Source of the DNA: a beta proteobacterium AAP65
GTDB taxonomy: Bacteria > Pseudomonadota > Gammaproteobacteria > Burkholderiales > Burkholderiaceae_C
Direction of reading: 5' to 3'
DNA: 64,000 bases
Assembly: GCA_001295865.1 (NCBI GenBank)
Contig: LJHW01000037.1
Location: forward strand, 20,107 to 84,106
Below the pieces are notes generated by a model. The model had not been told where the DNA came from, did no database searches, and saw only the letters and a list, made by a program, of their open reading frames with translations. Position numbers and translations under genes: made by a program. Positions 1-8,608 of the stretch are shown in pieces (position 1 is the first letter of the stretch; every line of letters begins with the position of its first letter).

Positions 1-1462
1 CCGCCAGCCGGAAGAACTGCAGCGTCTCGGTGGTGCCCGGGAAGGGCTGCGGCGAGGCTGTCACCACCAGGTCGCCGGGCGCGCCGGTGCCGGTGTTGCC
101 GCTGGCCGCGGTGGCCAGCAGCGGCGAGGCGGCGGCCAGGTCCAGCGGGCTGCTCAGCAGCGTCCGCATGCCGTTGGCCATGCGCGCCACGGGCTGCAGC
201 AGGTAGCGGTCGCCAGGCTGTGCGTCGGTGATGTCGATGCGCAAGCCGTCGACGACATCGCCGCTGTTGACCGTGCGCACGAGGCCGTCGGAGATGCGGG
301 TGAGCGTCCAGCTGCCGGGGAAGTCGGCGCTCTCGCGCAGGTCGTAGTCGCTCGCCTCCAGGGCCCTGGAATCGACGATGCTCAGCGTGACGTTGCCGAT
401 GGGCAGGCCGGTGTTCACGTCGCGCAGGTTGCCCTCTTGCGCCAGGGCGCGCTGCGGCCCCATCGCGAACAGCGGCTGCGCCGGGTTCTGGCCCATGGGC
501 TGCTGCAGGCTGAGGCCGCGCACCTGCTGGTCGTTGAGCGCACCGCCCACCGCGGCGGCCAGCTGGCCCACCAGGTTGCGCGCTGTGGAAAGGTCGACGT
601 TCTGGAAACGGATCAGGCCCGCCATCGAGCCGCCGCCCAGGCCACTGTCGTCGATGCGGCGCAGCGTGCCTGTGCCCTCGCGCAGGGCCAGCGCGCTGCG
701 GCTGGGGTCGACATCGTTGGGCACCACGGCCAATTCGGTGGCCTGCCCGGCCAGCACCAGGCGCTGGCCGCCGCCGATGAACAGGCCCACGGTGCCGTCG
801 TCGGCCTCGATGCGCGTGACCCGGATCTTTTCAGACAGCTGGCCGATGAGGCGGTCGCGCTCGTCCAGCACGTCGTTGGCGGGCTGGCCCAGGCCGCGCA
901 GCGAGGCCACACGCTGGTTGGCATCGGCGATGGCCCGCGTGAGCTGGTTGACCTCGGCCACCGAGGTCTTGAGGTCGGCCGTCACCTCGGCCTGGGTCTG
1001 GTCGAGCGTGACCCCGGCTTCGGCAAAACGCGCCGCCATGTCGGTGGCGCGCGCCAGCACCACCTGGCGCGTGGCCAGGTCGGTGGGCCGGCTGGAGAGG
1101 TCGACCATCGCGTTGAAGACCTCGGTCACGGCGTAGCCCAGGCCCGATTCGCCGGTCTGGAACACCGTCTCCAGGCGCTTGAGCTGCCCCAGGCGGGCGG
1201 CGTCCATGGCCGAGAGCGAAGCGGCGTTGGCCGTTTCGCGCGTGAGGAACTCGTTGTGCGAACGCGTGACGCTGACCACGTCGACACCGCGGCCGAAAAA
1301 GCCGGCGCCGGTGAACTGGCCTTGCGAGGTGGCGAACACCGCCTGCTGCCGGCTGTAGCCCGGCATGTTGGCGTTGGCGATGTTGTGGCCGGTGGTCTGC
1401 AAGGCGGCGTAATTGGCCGCCATGGCGCGAACGCCCAGCGACATCAGCGGTGAACTGCCCAT
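1..1462 (-). CDS. flgK: Flagellar hook-associated protein 1 FlgK (partial, C-terminus beyond left edge)
   Basis: FlgK forms the hook-filament junction outside the cell. The visible 487 codons start at the ATG whose complement ends at 1462 and stay open to the left edge, so the C-terminal part is missing from the window. The N-terminus carries the rod/hook/HAP signature (GHNIANANMPGYSRQQ) followed by the long coiled and beta-rich body expected of the family. It is the last gene of the minus-strand flg cluster in the window, 19 bases after flgJ. Identification is secure from the N-terminal motif and its position; only the missing end limits it. Confidence 0.95.
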   Translation of the reverse strand, partial: MGSSPLMSLGVRAMAANYAALQTTGHNIANANMPGYSRQQAVFATSQGQFTGAGFFGRGVDVVSVTRSHNEFLTRETANAASLSAMDAARLGQLKRLETVFQTGESGLGYAVTEVFNAMVDLSSRPTDLATRQVVLARATDMAARFAEAGVTLDQTQAEVTADLKTSVAEVNQLTRAIADANQRVASLRGLGQPANDVLDERDRLIGQLSEKIRVTRIEADDGTVGLFIGGGQRLVLAGQATELAVVPNDVDPSRSALALREGTGTLRRIDDSGLGGGSMAGLIRFQNVDLSTARNLVGQLAAAVGGALNDQQVRGLSLQQPMGQNPAQPLFAMGPQRALAQEGNLRDVNTGLPIGNVTLSIVDSRALEASDYDLRESADFPGSWTLTRISDGLVRTVNSGDVVDGLRIDITDAQPGDRYLLQPVARMANGMRTLLSSPLDLAAASPLLATAASGNTGTGAPGDLVVTASPQPFPGTTETLQFFRLA

Positions 1463-1481
1463 CGCTCCGTCCTGCGGCCGT

Positions 1482-2411
1482 TCAGGCCAGTGAACGCTGC
1501 AGGCGCAGCGTGGTGTTGATGACGCGGCTCAGCTTGTCGGCATAAGCCGGATCGGTGGCGTAGCCCGCCCGCTGCAGGCCCTGCGCGAAGCCGGTGGCCG
1601 CACGCGCCGAGGCGCTGGCGTCGGCGCCGGCCACGGTGGCGCCGCTGGCGGCGCGCACCACGCCGGCGTAGCGCGGGCTGTCTTTCATGAGCCGGGCGTA
1701 GTCGGCAAAACTCTCGGCGTAGCTGCCGTAGGCGCGGAACTTGGCCACCACCTTCTGCGCCTTGCCGTTGATGTATTCGGTGGTCGTCACCTCGGCGGTG
1801 GCACCCTTCCAGTTCGGGCCGGCCTTGATGCCGAACAGGTTGTACGAAGGGCTGCCGTCGCCGTGGCGGATTTCCTTGCGGCCCCAGCCCGTTTCCAGCG
1901 CCGCCTGCGACACCATGAAGGTGGCCGGGATGCCGGTCTCGGCCTCGGCGCGCTGCGCGGCCGAGGTGTGCTGCTGCACAAAACCGGCGGCACCGCTTTG
2001 CGGCACGGCCGTGGCCACCGGCTTGGCGTTCAGCGGCGCGGGCGTGTTGTTGGCCGACTTCGTCACCGGAATGGGCCCGGGCGTCATACCCATCTGCCTT
2101 TCCAGCTGCTTCATGATCGCTTCGCTCAAGCCGCCGGGCAGCCCGCTCATCTTCGTGGCGAACTGCTGGTCGAGCATGTCGGTGGCCATGCCACCGGCGC
2201 CACTGCTGCCACCTTCGCCATCGGCCTTCAGCGTGGTGGCGCGCATGCTCTTCATCAGCTCGGCCATGAACAGGCTCTCGAACTGCTTGGCCGCCTCGCG
2301 CACCGCGCCCCTGGGGTCGGCGTTGGCGCGCGCACGCAGCGCGTCGAGCGAGCGCGTGTCGGTGGCCAGGCCGGCCGTGCTGCCTTGCAGCTGGGAGGGA
2401 ATCGCAGCCAT
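1482..2411 (-). CDS. flgJ: FlgJ, rod-binding protein and peptidoglycan hydrolase
   Basis: FlgJ (309 aa) caps the growing rod in the periplasm and cuts peptidoglycan to let it through. The N-terminal ~110 residues are the rod-binding domain (AAKQFESLFMAELMKSMR); the C-terminal half is a glucosaminidase/muramidase domain with QAALETGWG, which holds the expected catalytic Glu, and YNLFGIKAG. The two-domain form is the beta/gammaproteobacterial type. It follows flgI across a gap that holds an 86-bp repeat, and precedes flgK. The ATG start at 2411 gives the normal family length. Confidence 0.96.
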   Translation of the reverse strand: MAAIPSQLQGSTAGLATDTRSLDALRARANADPRGAVREAAKQFESLFMAELMKSMRATTLKADGEGGSSGAGGMATDMLDQQFATKMSGLPGGLSEAIMKQLERQMGMTPGPIPVTKSANNTPAPLNAKPVATAVPQSGAAGFVQQHTSAAQRAEAETGIPATFMVSQAALETGWGRKEIRHGDGSPSYNLFGIKAGPNWKGATAEVTTTEYINGKAQKVVAKFRAYGSYAESFADYARLMKDSPRYAGVVRAASGATVAGADASASARAATGFAQGLQRAGYATDPAYADKLSRVINTTLRLQRSLA

Positions 2412-2440
2412 GTCAATGGTGTGAGGAAGAGCAACGCGAC

Positions 2441-2526
2441 CAAGGCCTGGCGCGGAACCGGCTTGGCCGGGCCGCAGCCAGAGCCCCCTTGGGGGGTAGC
2501 GAACGCAGTGAGCTTGGGGGCCTCAT
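2441..2526. repeat. Copy 1 of an 86-bp GC-rich intergenic repeat
   Basis: This 86-bp element between flgJ and flgI aligns without gaps to 8521-8606 (78 of 86 identical by eye). The core reads GAGCCCCCTTGGGGGGT, then GCGAACGCAGTGAGC, then GGGGGCCTC, so it can form a tight GC hairpin or a larger outer stem. Its last bases touch the flgI stop codon. Similar palindromic CCCCC-AGCTCACTGCGTTCGC-type elements are common between genes in Burkholderiales; the function is not established. Confidence 0.85.
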
Positions 2527-3668
2527 ATCACTTCGATATCGGCGCGCAGTGCACCGGCGCTCTTCATGCCCTGCAGGATGGCGTGCAGGTCCTGCGGCGT
2601 GGCGCCCAGGGTGTTCAGGGCCTTGACCACATCGGTGAGCTTGGCGCCGGCGGGCAGGTGGATGAGCGCACTGCCCTGCTGGTTGACGGTGATGTCTGAA
2701 CGGTCGGCCTGCACCGTCTGCCCCTGGCCCAGCGCATTGGGCTGGCTGACCATGGGCGTGGTGGTGACCGTGACCGTGAGTGAACCGTGCGCCACCGCGC
2801 AGGGCCCGAGCGTGACGGCTTCGTTGATGACCACCGAGCCGGTGCGTGCGTTGAGCACGATGCGCGCTGGCGGCTTTTCCAGCACCAGCGGCAGGCCGTT
2901 CACATCGGCCAGGAAACTCACGCGCTCTTGCGGCGCATCGGGCATGCGCACGCTCACGGTGCGACCGTCCAGCGCCATCGCGGTGCCCTCGCCTTTGGCG
3001 GCGTTGATGGCCAGCGCCACCGTGCGCGCCAGCGCGAAATCGGTCTCCTTCAGGTCCAGCTGCGCCTGCGTGGTCTCGAACACCGGGCTGGGCACGGCGC
3101 GTTCCACCGTGGCGCCGTCGGGAATGCGGCCGGCGCTCAGGTGGTTGATCTGCACCTTCGAGCCGTTGGCCGCGGCGCCTGCACCGCCCACCACCAGGTT
3201 GCCCTGGGCCATGGCGTAGATCTGGCCGTCGGCGCCTTTCAGCGGCGTGGCGATCAGCGTGCCGCCACGCAGGCTCTTTGCGTTGGCCATGGAAGACACC
3301 GTCACCTCCAGCTGCTGGCCGGGTTTGCTGAAGGCCGGCAGCTGCGCCGTCACCATCACGGTCGCCACGTTGCGCAGCTGCATGCTCACACCGGGTGGCA
3401 GCGTCACGCCCATCTGCTGCAGCATGGCGATGACGCTCTGCGTGGCAAACGGCGCCTGCGTGGTCTGGTCGCCGGTGCCGTCCAGGCCCACCACGAGCCC
3501 ATAGCCCACCAGCTGGTTGCTGCGCGCGCCCTGCACGTTGGCCACGTCCATCACACGCACCGAGGCGTGGCTGGGCAGTGGCCACAGCAGTGCGGCGCTG
3601 GCGAGTGCAAAGCACAGGGCCACGGCCCAGCGCTGCAGGCGGTCGGAAGAGCTATCGCGGTCTTGCAT
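2523..3668 (-). CDS. flgI: Flagellar P-ring protein FlgI
   Basis: FlgI builds the periplasmic P-ring around the rod. A Sec signal peptide (hydrophobic CFALASAALLWPLPSHA ending in an AxA-type site) precedes the conserved RSNQLVGYGLVVGLDGTGDQ block. The frame is open to an ATG at 3710 that overlaps the flgH stop by one base, but the ATG at 3668 is preferred: it has GAGG six bases upstream and places a normal short n-region before the signal peptide, giving 381 aa. The longer form would be 395 aa. FlgA, encoded divergently upstream, is its assembly chaperone. Confidence 0.96.
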   Translation of the reverse strand: MQDRDSSSDRLQRWAVALCFALASAALLWPLPSHASVRVMDVANVQGARSNQLVGYGLVVGLDGTGDQTTQAPFATQSVIAMLQQMGVTLPPGVSMQLRNVATVMVTAQLPAFSKPGQQLEVTVSSMANAKSLRGGTLIATPLKGADGQIYAMAQGNLVVGGAGAAANGSKVQINHLSAGRIPDGATVERAVPSPVFETTQAQLDLKETDFALARTVALAINAAKGEGTAMALDGRTVSVRMPDAPQERVSFLADVNGLPLVLEKPPARIVLNARTGSVVINEAVTLGPCAVAHGSLTVTVTTTPMVSQPNALGQGQTVQADRSDITVNQQGSALIHLPAGAKLTDVVKALNTLGATPQDLHAILQGMKSAGALRADIEVI

Positions 3669-3709
3669 GTCGGCCTCGGTACTTCGGCGATGGGCGGCAG
3701 GCGGCGGCA

Positions 3710-4384
3710 TCAGAAAGGCGCCAGGCTCAGGAACACACGGCCGAGCCAGCCCATGCGCTGGGCTTCGCTCTGCTGGCCGCGGCCGCGCTGCTCCAGCCGC
3801 ACGTTGGCGATCTGCGCGCTCTGCACGGTGTTGCCGGGCTGGATGGCGCGCGGGTCGACCTGGCCCGAGAAACGCAGCACGTCGACGTTTTCATTCACAC
3901 CGATCTGCTTCTCGCCGGCGATCAGCAAGTGGCCGTTGGGCAGCACGCCGCGCACCACCACGGTGATGGTGCCGCTGAAGTTGTTGCTGCTCTCGGTGGC
4001 GCCCTTGCCTTCGAAGGCGTTGCTGGAGCTGGCCTCGCCGGTGCCACGCAGGAAGGCCTTGGGGCTGATGCCCGGCAGCGCGCTGATGCCCACGCCCAGG
4101 CTGCCCGACTTGTCGACGCTGCTGGTGCTGGTGGCGGTGGCGGTCACCTTCTCGACGATCTGCACCGTCAGCGTGTCGCCCACCAGGCGCGCGCGGTGGT
4201 CTTCGAACATCGGGCGGTAGCGGCCAGCCTGGAAGATGCCGCCGGCCGAGGTGGGCGCAGTGGCTTCGGCCAGCAGGGGCGCAGGCGGGCGGGTGTCGGC
4301 CACTTCGGCACGCGGCAGGATGGTGCTGCAGCCGGTGGTCAGCAAGGCGGCGGCGGCCGCAAGGGTGGAACGCAGCGCCTTCAT
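3710..4384 (-). CDS. flgH: Flagellar L-ring lipoprotein FlgH
   Basis: FlgH (224 aa) forms the outer-membrane L-ring. The N-terminus MKALRSTLAAAAALLTTGC is a lipoprotein signal peptide with the lipobox LTTGC, so Cys19 should be lipidated. The body has the family blocks GDTLTVQIVEK and NGHLLIAGEKQIGVNEN, and a typical length. Its ATG overlaps the flgG stop by one base (TGATG), indicating translational coupling. Confidence 0.96.
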   Translation of the reverse strand: MKALRSTLAAAAALLTTGCSTILPRAEVADTRPPAPLLAEATAPTSAGGIFQAGRYRPMFEDHRARLVGDTLTVQIVEKVTATATSTSSVDKSGSLGVGISALPGISPKAFLRGTGEASSSNAFEGKGATESSNNFSGTITVVVRGVLPNGHLLIAGEKQIGVNENVDVLRFSGQVDPRAIQPGNTVQSAQIANVRLEQRGRGQQSEAQRMGWLGRVFLSLAPF

Positions 4385-5166
4385 CACAGCTGCCCCAGGC
4401 GTTGCAGCATCTGGTCGCTGGTGGTGATGGCCTTGCTGTTGAGCTCGTAGGCGCGCTGCGTCGCGATCATGCTCACGAGTTCTTCCACCACGTTCACGTT
4501 GCTGGCCTCCAGGTAGCCCTTCTGCAGCCGGCCCAGGCCGTTGCTGTCGGGTGCGGCCGCCTGCGGCGCGCCGCTGGCGGCGGTTTCGGCGAAGAGGTTG
4601 CCGCCGCGCGATTCCAGCCCCGCGGGGTTGGTGAAGTTGGCGAGCTGGATCTGCCCCAGGTTCTGCAGCGCGGCCTGCCCCGGAATGGTGGCCTGCACCT
4701 GGCCATCGGGCGCGATGTTCACGCTCAGCGCGTTGGCCGGCACCGTGATGCCGGGCTGCAGCACATAGCCCGCGTTCGTCACCATCTGGCCGCCGGCGTC
4801 GAGCTGGAAGGAGCCGTCGCGTGTGTAGCCGGTGCTGCCGTCGGGCATCTGGATCTGGAAGAAGCCCTGGCCCTGGATGGCGACATCCAGGTTGTTGCCG
4901 GTGTTCTGCATCGCGCCCTGGCCGAAGTTGCGCACGCTGGCCGCGGTGCGCACGCCCAGGCCCACCTGCAGCCCGGTGGGCAGCTGCGTCTGCTCGGACG
5001 TGGCCGAACCCGCGGGGCGCAGGTTCTGGTACATCAGGTCTTCGAAGGCGATGCCGCCGCGCTTGTAGCCGGTGGTGCCCACGTTGGCGAGGTTGTTCGA
5101 GATGGCGTCCAGCTTGTTCTGCTGGCCTTCCATGCCGGTCTTGGCAATCCACAGTGAGCGGATCAT
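4384..5166 (-). CDS. flgG: Distal rod protein FlgG
   Basis: FlgG (260 aa) is the distal rod subunit. It opens with MIRSLWIAKTGMEGQQNKLD and contains the NNLANVGTTGYKR rod/hook signature near residues 25-40; the C-terminus has the EELVSMIATQRAYELNSK helix that closes the rod coiled coil. An AAGGA Shine-Dalgarno lies about nine bases before the ATG. A strong hairpin with a T-rich tail (5276-5295) lies between flgF and this gene. Confidence 0.97.
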   Translation of the reverse strand: MIRSLWIAKTGMEGQQNKLDAISNNLANVGTTGYKRGGIAFEDLMYQNLRPAGSATSEQTQLPTGLQVGLGVRTAASVRNFGQGAMQNTGNNLDVAIQGQGFFQIQMPDGSTGYTRDGSFQLDAGGQMVTNAGYVLQPGITVPANALSVNIAPDGQVQATIPGQAALQNLGQIQLANFTNPAGLESRGGNLFAETAASGAPQAAAPDSNGLGRLQKGYLEASNVNVVEELVSMIATQRAYELNSKAITTSDQMLQRLGQL

Positions 5167-5266
5167 GGTGTCGAGTCCTTGGGGTGATGCCCTGCGGCCA
5201 TCTTCGCCCGGACTGAAGGCCTGCGAGCGCTGGAAAAGCGGTCCCGCAACCGGCCATCTCGGCCCT

Positions 5267-5295
5267 GAAACAACAAAGGCGCCCGCAGGCGCCTT
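5267..5295 (-). terminator. Rho-independent terminator-like hairpin between flgF and flgG
   Basis: On the minus strand a perfect 8-bp stem AAGGCGCC / GGCGCCTT with a four-base loop (stem arms at 5288-5295 and 5276-5283) is followed by TGTTGTTT. It begins 25 bases after the flgF stop. It has the form of an intrinsic terminator or attenuator inside the flg operon. Confidence 0.7.
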
Positions 5296-5319
5296 GAGAC
5301 TCGAGAACCGCGGTCGAAC

Positions 5320-6048
5320 TCAGGTCGGCGCCAGCAGCTTGGCCGCGTTCTGCTCCCGCTGCTCGGCGCCCTGGAGCGCCTTCATCTGCTGCTCGAACTG
5401 GCGCGCCGCGGAGATCATGGCCACCATCGTTTCCACCGCGCTGACGTTGCTGCCCTCCAGCGCACCGCTCTGCACACGCGCCGTGGCGTCCACCGGCGCT
5501 TCGCCACCATCGGCCGTGCGGAACAGACCGTCGGCGCCACGCACCATCGCTTCTTCTGGCGTCACCAGCTTCAGCTTGCCAGCCTGCTGTGGGCGGCGGC
5601 CAGGCACGGTGGTGGTGATGCTGCCGTCGGCGGCGATCTCGGCCGAGGCATTGGCCGGCAGCGTGATGGGCCCGCCGTCGCCCAGCACCGGCAGGCCCGA
5701 GGGCGTGACGAGCTGGCCTTCGGCATTGACCTGCAGCGCACCGGCACGCGTGTAGGCCTCGGTGCCGTCCAGCGCCTGCACGGCCAGCCAGCTGTTGCCC
5801 TGCACCGCCACGTCCAGCGAACGGCCGGTGGTGGTGACGGGCCCGGGCGCAGCGCTGTAGCCGATGGTCGATTCCAGCGCGAAGGCGCGTGTGGTGGCGC
5901 CGTCGCCGCGGATGGGCACGGCGCGGAAGGCCTGCATCTCGGCACGGAAGCCCGTGGTGGATGCGTTGGCCAGGTTGTTGGCCAGCGAGTCCTGGCGCTG
6001 CATCGTCGCTTTCGCGCCCGACATCGCGAGATAGATCAGCCGGTCCAT
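5320..6048 (-). CDS. flgF: Proximal rod protein FlgF
   Basis: FlgF (242 aa) is a rod subunit. The N-terminus MDRLIYLAMSGAKATMQRQ and the SLANNLANASTTGFRAEM signature are typical, and the C-terminus has the GSNVSAVETMVAMISAARQFEQQMK rod helix (written here only as the family feature around residues 195-220). It sits between flgE and flgG in the canonical order, and is followed by a terminator-like hairpin. ATG at 6048 gives normal length. Confidence 0.96.
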   Translation of the reverse strand: MDRLIYLAMSGAKATMQRQDSLANNLANASTTGFRAEMQAFRAVPIRGDGATTRAFALESTIGYSAAPGPVTTTGRSLDVAVQGNSWLAVQALDGTEAYTRAGALQVNAEGQLVTPSGLPVLGDGGPITLPANASAEIAADGSITTTVPGRRPQQAGKLKLVTPEEAMVRGADGLFRTADGGEAPVDATARVQSGALEGSNVSAVETMVAMISAARQFEQQMKALQGAEQREQNAAKLLAPT

Positions 6049-6082
6049 GGTTCAGCCCTCGGTGCTCGTGTTCAGCGCGGGT

Positions 6083-7345
6083 TCAGCGCAGGTTCACCAG
6101 GGTCTGCAAGACCTGGTCTTGCGCCTTGATGGTCTGCGCATTGGCCTGGTAGATGCGCTGCGCCGTGATCATCTGCACCAGCTCGCCGGTGAGGTCGACG
6201 TTGCTCTCTTCCAGCGCGCCGGCCTGCAGCACACCGAGGTTGCCGTCGCCCGGCACGCCGGTGACGGGGTCGCCTGAAGCGAAGGTGCGCGCCCACTGGT
6301 TGTTGCCCGAGGGCTGCAGGCCCTGCGGGTTGCGGAAGGTGGCCACCTCGATCTGCCCCGCCGGCCGGCTCTGCCCGTTGCTGTAGCGCGCGGTGATGAT
6401 GCCGTTGTTCTCCACCGCAATGGCCACCAGCTGGCCGGCCGAGAAGCCGTCTTGCCGCAGATCGGTGACGCTGAAGGCCGAGCCGAACTGCGTGGCGCCA
6501 CCGGTGTTGAGGATGACGTCGGTCAGCTCCAGCGTCTCGGCACCGGCGCTGTTCACGCTGGCCGGGATGGTGAAGGTGATGGGGCCGATGGGGTCGGTGG
6601 GCGCGCTGCCATCGGATGCGAAGGTGATGGTCGACAGCGGCTCCGGGGCGTCGGGCGTGCCCAGCACCGTGGCGCCGTTGGCAGTGGCAAAGACGTTCCA
6701 GGTGTCGGTGCCGCTCTTCTGGAAGTAGTAGGTCAGCGCCACCTCCTGGCCCTTGGCGTCGTACACCGTCAAAGAGGTGGCGTTGTTGTAGGTGGCGGCA
6801 TCGTTGAAGTCGATGGCCGCACCGGCCACCGGCACGGTGACGCCGGCGCGCGAATCGAGGTTCATCTCGATGTCCATGCGCGTACTGGCCTTGGGGCTGA
6901 CGCCGCCGGTGGGCAGTTGCAGCGGCACCGCCTGGCCGGGCTGGATGACGCCCAGGTCGTCGGCCGCATACCCCATCAGTTGCTTGCCGAAGCTGTTGAC
7001 GATGAAACCATCACGGTCGACCTTGAACTGGCCGTTGCGCGTGTAGGTGGTGGGGCTCTTGCCGTCGGTCACCTGGAAGAAGCCGGCGCCGTTGATGGCG
7101 AGGTCCATCGGGTTCTCGGTGGTGGTGATGGCGCCCTGGGTGAACTGCTGCGCCACGGTCGCCATGTTGGTGCCGATGCCGATGCTGTTGGCGCCGGCGC
7201 CGTTGAGCGCGGCGGCGTAGACATCGGCGAACTCGGCGCGCGAGACCTTGGTGCCGAAGGTGTTCGCGTTGGCGATGTTGTTGCCGATGATCTCGAGGTT
7301 CTTGCTCGAGGCGTTGAGTCCGGAGAGGCCTTGCTGGAAGCTCAT
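6083..7345 (-). CDS. flgE: Flagellar hook protein FlgE
   Basis: FlgE (420 aa) polymerises into the hook. The N-terminus MSFQQGLSGLNASSKNLEII is followed by GNNIANANTFGTK, and the C-terminal ELVQMITAQRIYQANAQTI helix closes the D0 domain. The frame runs 20 codons further upstream, but the ATG at 7345 is chosen because AGGA lies about nine bases before it and homologues begin exactly here. Length is at the short end typical for beta/gammaproteobacterial FlgE. It follows flgD, whose product scaffolds hook growth. Confidence 0.97.
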   Translation of the reverse strand: MSFQQGLSGLNASSKNLEIIGNNIANANTFGTKVSRAEFADVYAAALNGAGANSIGIGTNMATVAQQFTQGAITTTENPMDLAINGAGFFQVTDGKSPTTYTRNGQFKVDRDGFIVNSFGKQLMGYAADDLGVIQPGQAVPLQLPTGGVSPKASTRMDIEMNLDSRAGVTVPVAGAAIDFNDAATYNNATSLTVYDAKGQEVALTYYFQKSGTDTWNVFATANGATVLGTPDAPEPLSTITFASDGSAPTDPIGPITFTIPASVNSAGAETLELTDVILNTGGATQFGSAFSVTDLRQDGFSAGQLVAIAVENNGIITARYSNGQSRPAGQIEVATFRNPQGLQPSGNNQWARTFASGDPVTGVPGDGNLGVLQAGALEESNVDLTGELVQMITAQRIYQANAQTIKAQDQVLQTLVNLR

Positions 7346-7367
7346 GGCGTGGTGTCCTGTGGGGAAA

Positions 7368-8027
7368 TCAGTTGAAGGCCTTGACCTGGCTGTAGGCCAC
7401 GTCACCGCTGTAGAGGGTCTGCAGCGAGACGCCGCTGCCCGAGGTGCTGACGGCCTGCACCTGGTCGCGCATCAGCGCGGTGCTGGCCACGGCGCTGGCG
7501 CCGCTGGTGGCGGTGATGCGGAAGCGGTACTCCAGCGCCGGGTCGGCGTTGCTGGCGTTCCATTCGATGTCGTGGCGGCCGGCCTTGGTGGCGCCCAGCG
7601 TCATCGTGTCGACGACACGCCCTGCCGGGTTCAGCACCTCGATCTTCACCTTGTCGGCCGGTGTGGCCAGCTCGTACTGCGCCGTGCCCGTGCCCTCGGA
7701 GACGGCCAGCCGGTTGCCCGCCACGGTGATCTCGCGCCCCACCAGCGAAGCGCCCTGCAGCGCCTGCATCTGCACGAACTGGCCGTTGAGGCCCTGCATC
7801 GTGTTGTTCAGCGTCTGGATGCCGCTGACCGTGTTGATCTGCGCCATCTGGCTGGTGACCTGGGCGTTGTCCATCGGGTTCAGCGGGTCCTGGTTCTGCA
7901 TCTGCGTGACGAGCAGTTTCAGGAAGCGGTCGGCGCTGGCGGTGTCGCTGTTGTTGGCACTGGCGGCGGTGGTGCCGGCGGTGGCATTGAGCGCTGCAAA
8001 AGGGTCGCTGGAAATGGCGGTGGTCAT
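7368..8027 (-). CDS. flgD: Hook assembly scaffolding protein FlgD
   Basis: FlgD (219 aa) caps the growing hook. The N-terminal signature FLKLLVTQMQNQDPLNPMDN lies near residues 35-54, and the C-terminal half carries the FlgD Ig-like and tudor-like region (IEVLNPAGRVVDTM, HDIEWNA). Gene order flgC-flgD-flgE is canonical. The start at 8027 gives the usual length. Confidence 0.97.
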   Translation of the reverse strand: MTTAISSDPFAALNATAGTTAASANNSDTASADRFLKLLVTQMQNQDPLNPMDNAQVTSQMAQINTVSGIQTLNNTMQGLNGQFVQMQALQGASLVGREITVAGNRLAVSEGTGTAQYELATPADKVKIEVLNPAGRVVDTMTLGATKAGRHDIEWNASNADPALEYRFRITATSGASAVASTALMRDQVQAVSTSGSGVSLQTLYSGDVAYSQVKAFN

Positions 8028-8076
8028 CGGGGGCTCCGGGGGGCGGCGGGGGTTCGGGGCGAGCGGGCCGCGGGGC

Positions 8077-8493
8077 TCACTGGCCGATCTGCAGCGTCTT
8101 CAGCAGCAGGCTGCGCGCGGTGTTCATCACCTCGACGTTGTTCTGGTACGAGCGCGAGGCCGAAATCATGTTGACCATCTCCTCCACCGGGTTCACGTTG
8201 CTGTAGGTCACGTAGCCCTCGGCGTCGGCGTTCTTGTTGTTGGGGTCGTGCACGCGCCGGCCGGGCGCGTCGCTCTCGACGACGGTGCTCACGCGCACGC
8301 CGGCGGTGCCGTTGCGGTGTCCACCTGCGCCCATCAGCTCGGTCTGGAAGACCACCTGGCGCGCCTTGTAGGCGCTGCCGTCGGGGCCGGCCAGCGTGTC
8401 GGCATTGGCCAGGTTGCTGGCCACGGCGTTCAGGCGTTGGCTCTGCGCGCTGACCGCGCTGCCAGCGACGTCGAAGATGCGGAGCATGCTCAT
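8077..8493 (-). CDS. flgC: Proximal rod protein FlgC
   Basis: FlgC (138 aa) is a proximal rod subunit. MSMLRIFDVAGSAVSAQSQR and VASNLANADT at the N-terminus, and NPVEEMVNMISASRSYQNNV at the C-terminus, are family signatures; length is normal. It is separated from flgB by the second copy of the 86-bp repeat, an unusual insertion between two genes that are usually directly adjacent. Confidence 0.97.
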   Translation of the reverse strand: MSMLRIFDVAGSAVSAQSQRLNAVASNLANADTLAGPDGSAYKARQVVFQTELMGAGGHRNGTAGVRVSTVVESDAPGRRVHDPNNKNADAEGYVTYSNVNPVEEMVNMISASRSYQNNVEVMNTARSLLLKTLQIGQ

Positions 8494-8520
8494 GGTGGGT
8501 CCAATTCAGTGGTGAGAAGC

Positions 8521-8606
8521 CAAGCCCTTGCGCGGAACCGGCTCCGCCGGGCCGCTGCAAGAGCCCCCTTGGGGGGTGGCGAACGCAGTGAGCCTGGGGG
8601 CCTCAT
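8521..8606. repeat. Copy 2 of the 86-bp GC-rich intergenic repeat
   Basis: This copy lies between flgC and flgB, aligned base for base with 2441-2526 (eight mismatches by eye). The same hairpin-forming GAGCCCCCTTGGGGGGT block and GCGAACGCAGTGAGC spacer are present and it again ends immediately at the preceding gene's stop codon (flgB). Both copies have the same orientation relative to the operon. Confidence 0.85.
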
Positions 8607-8608
8607 GT

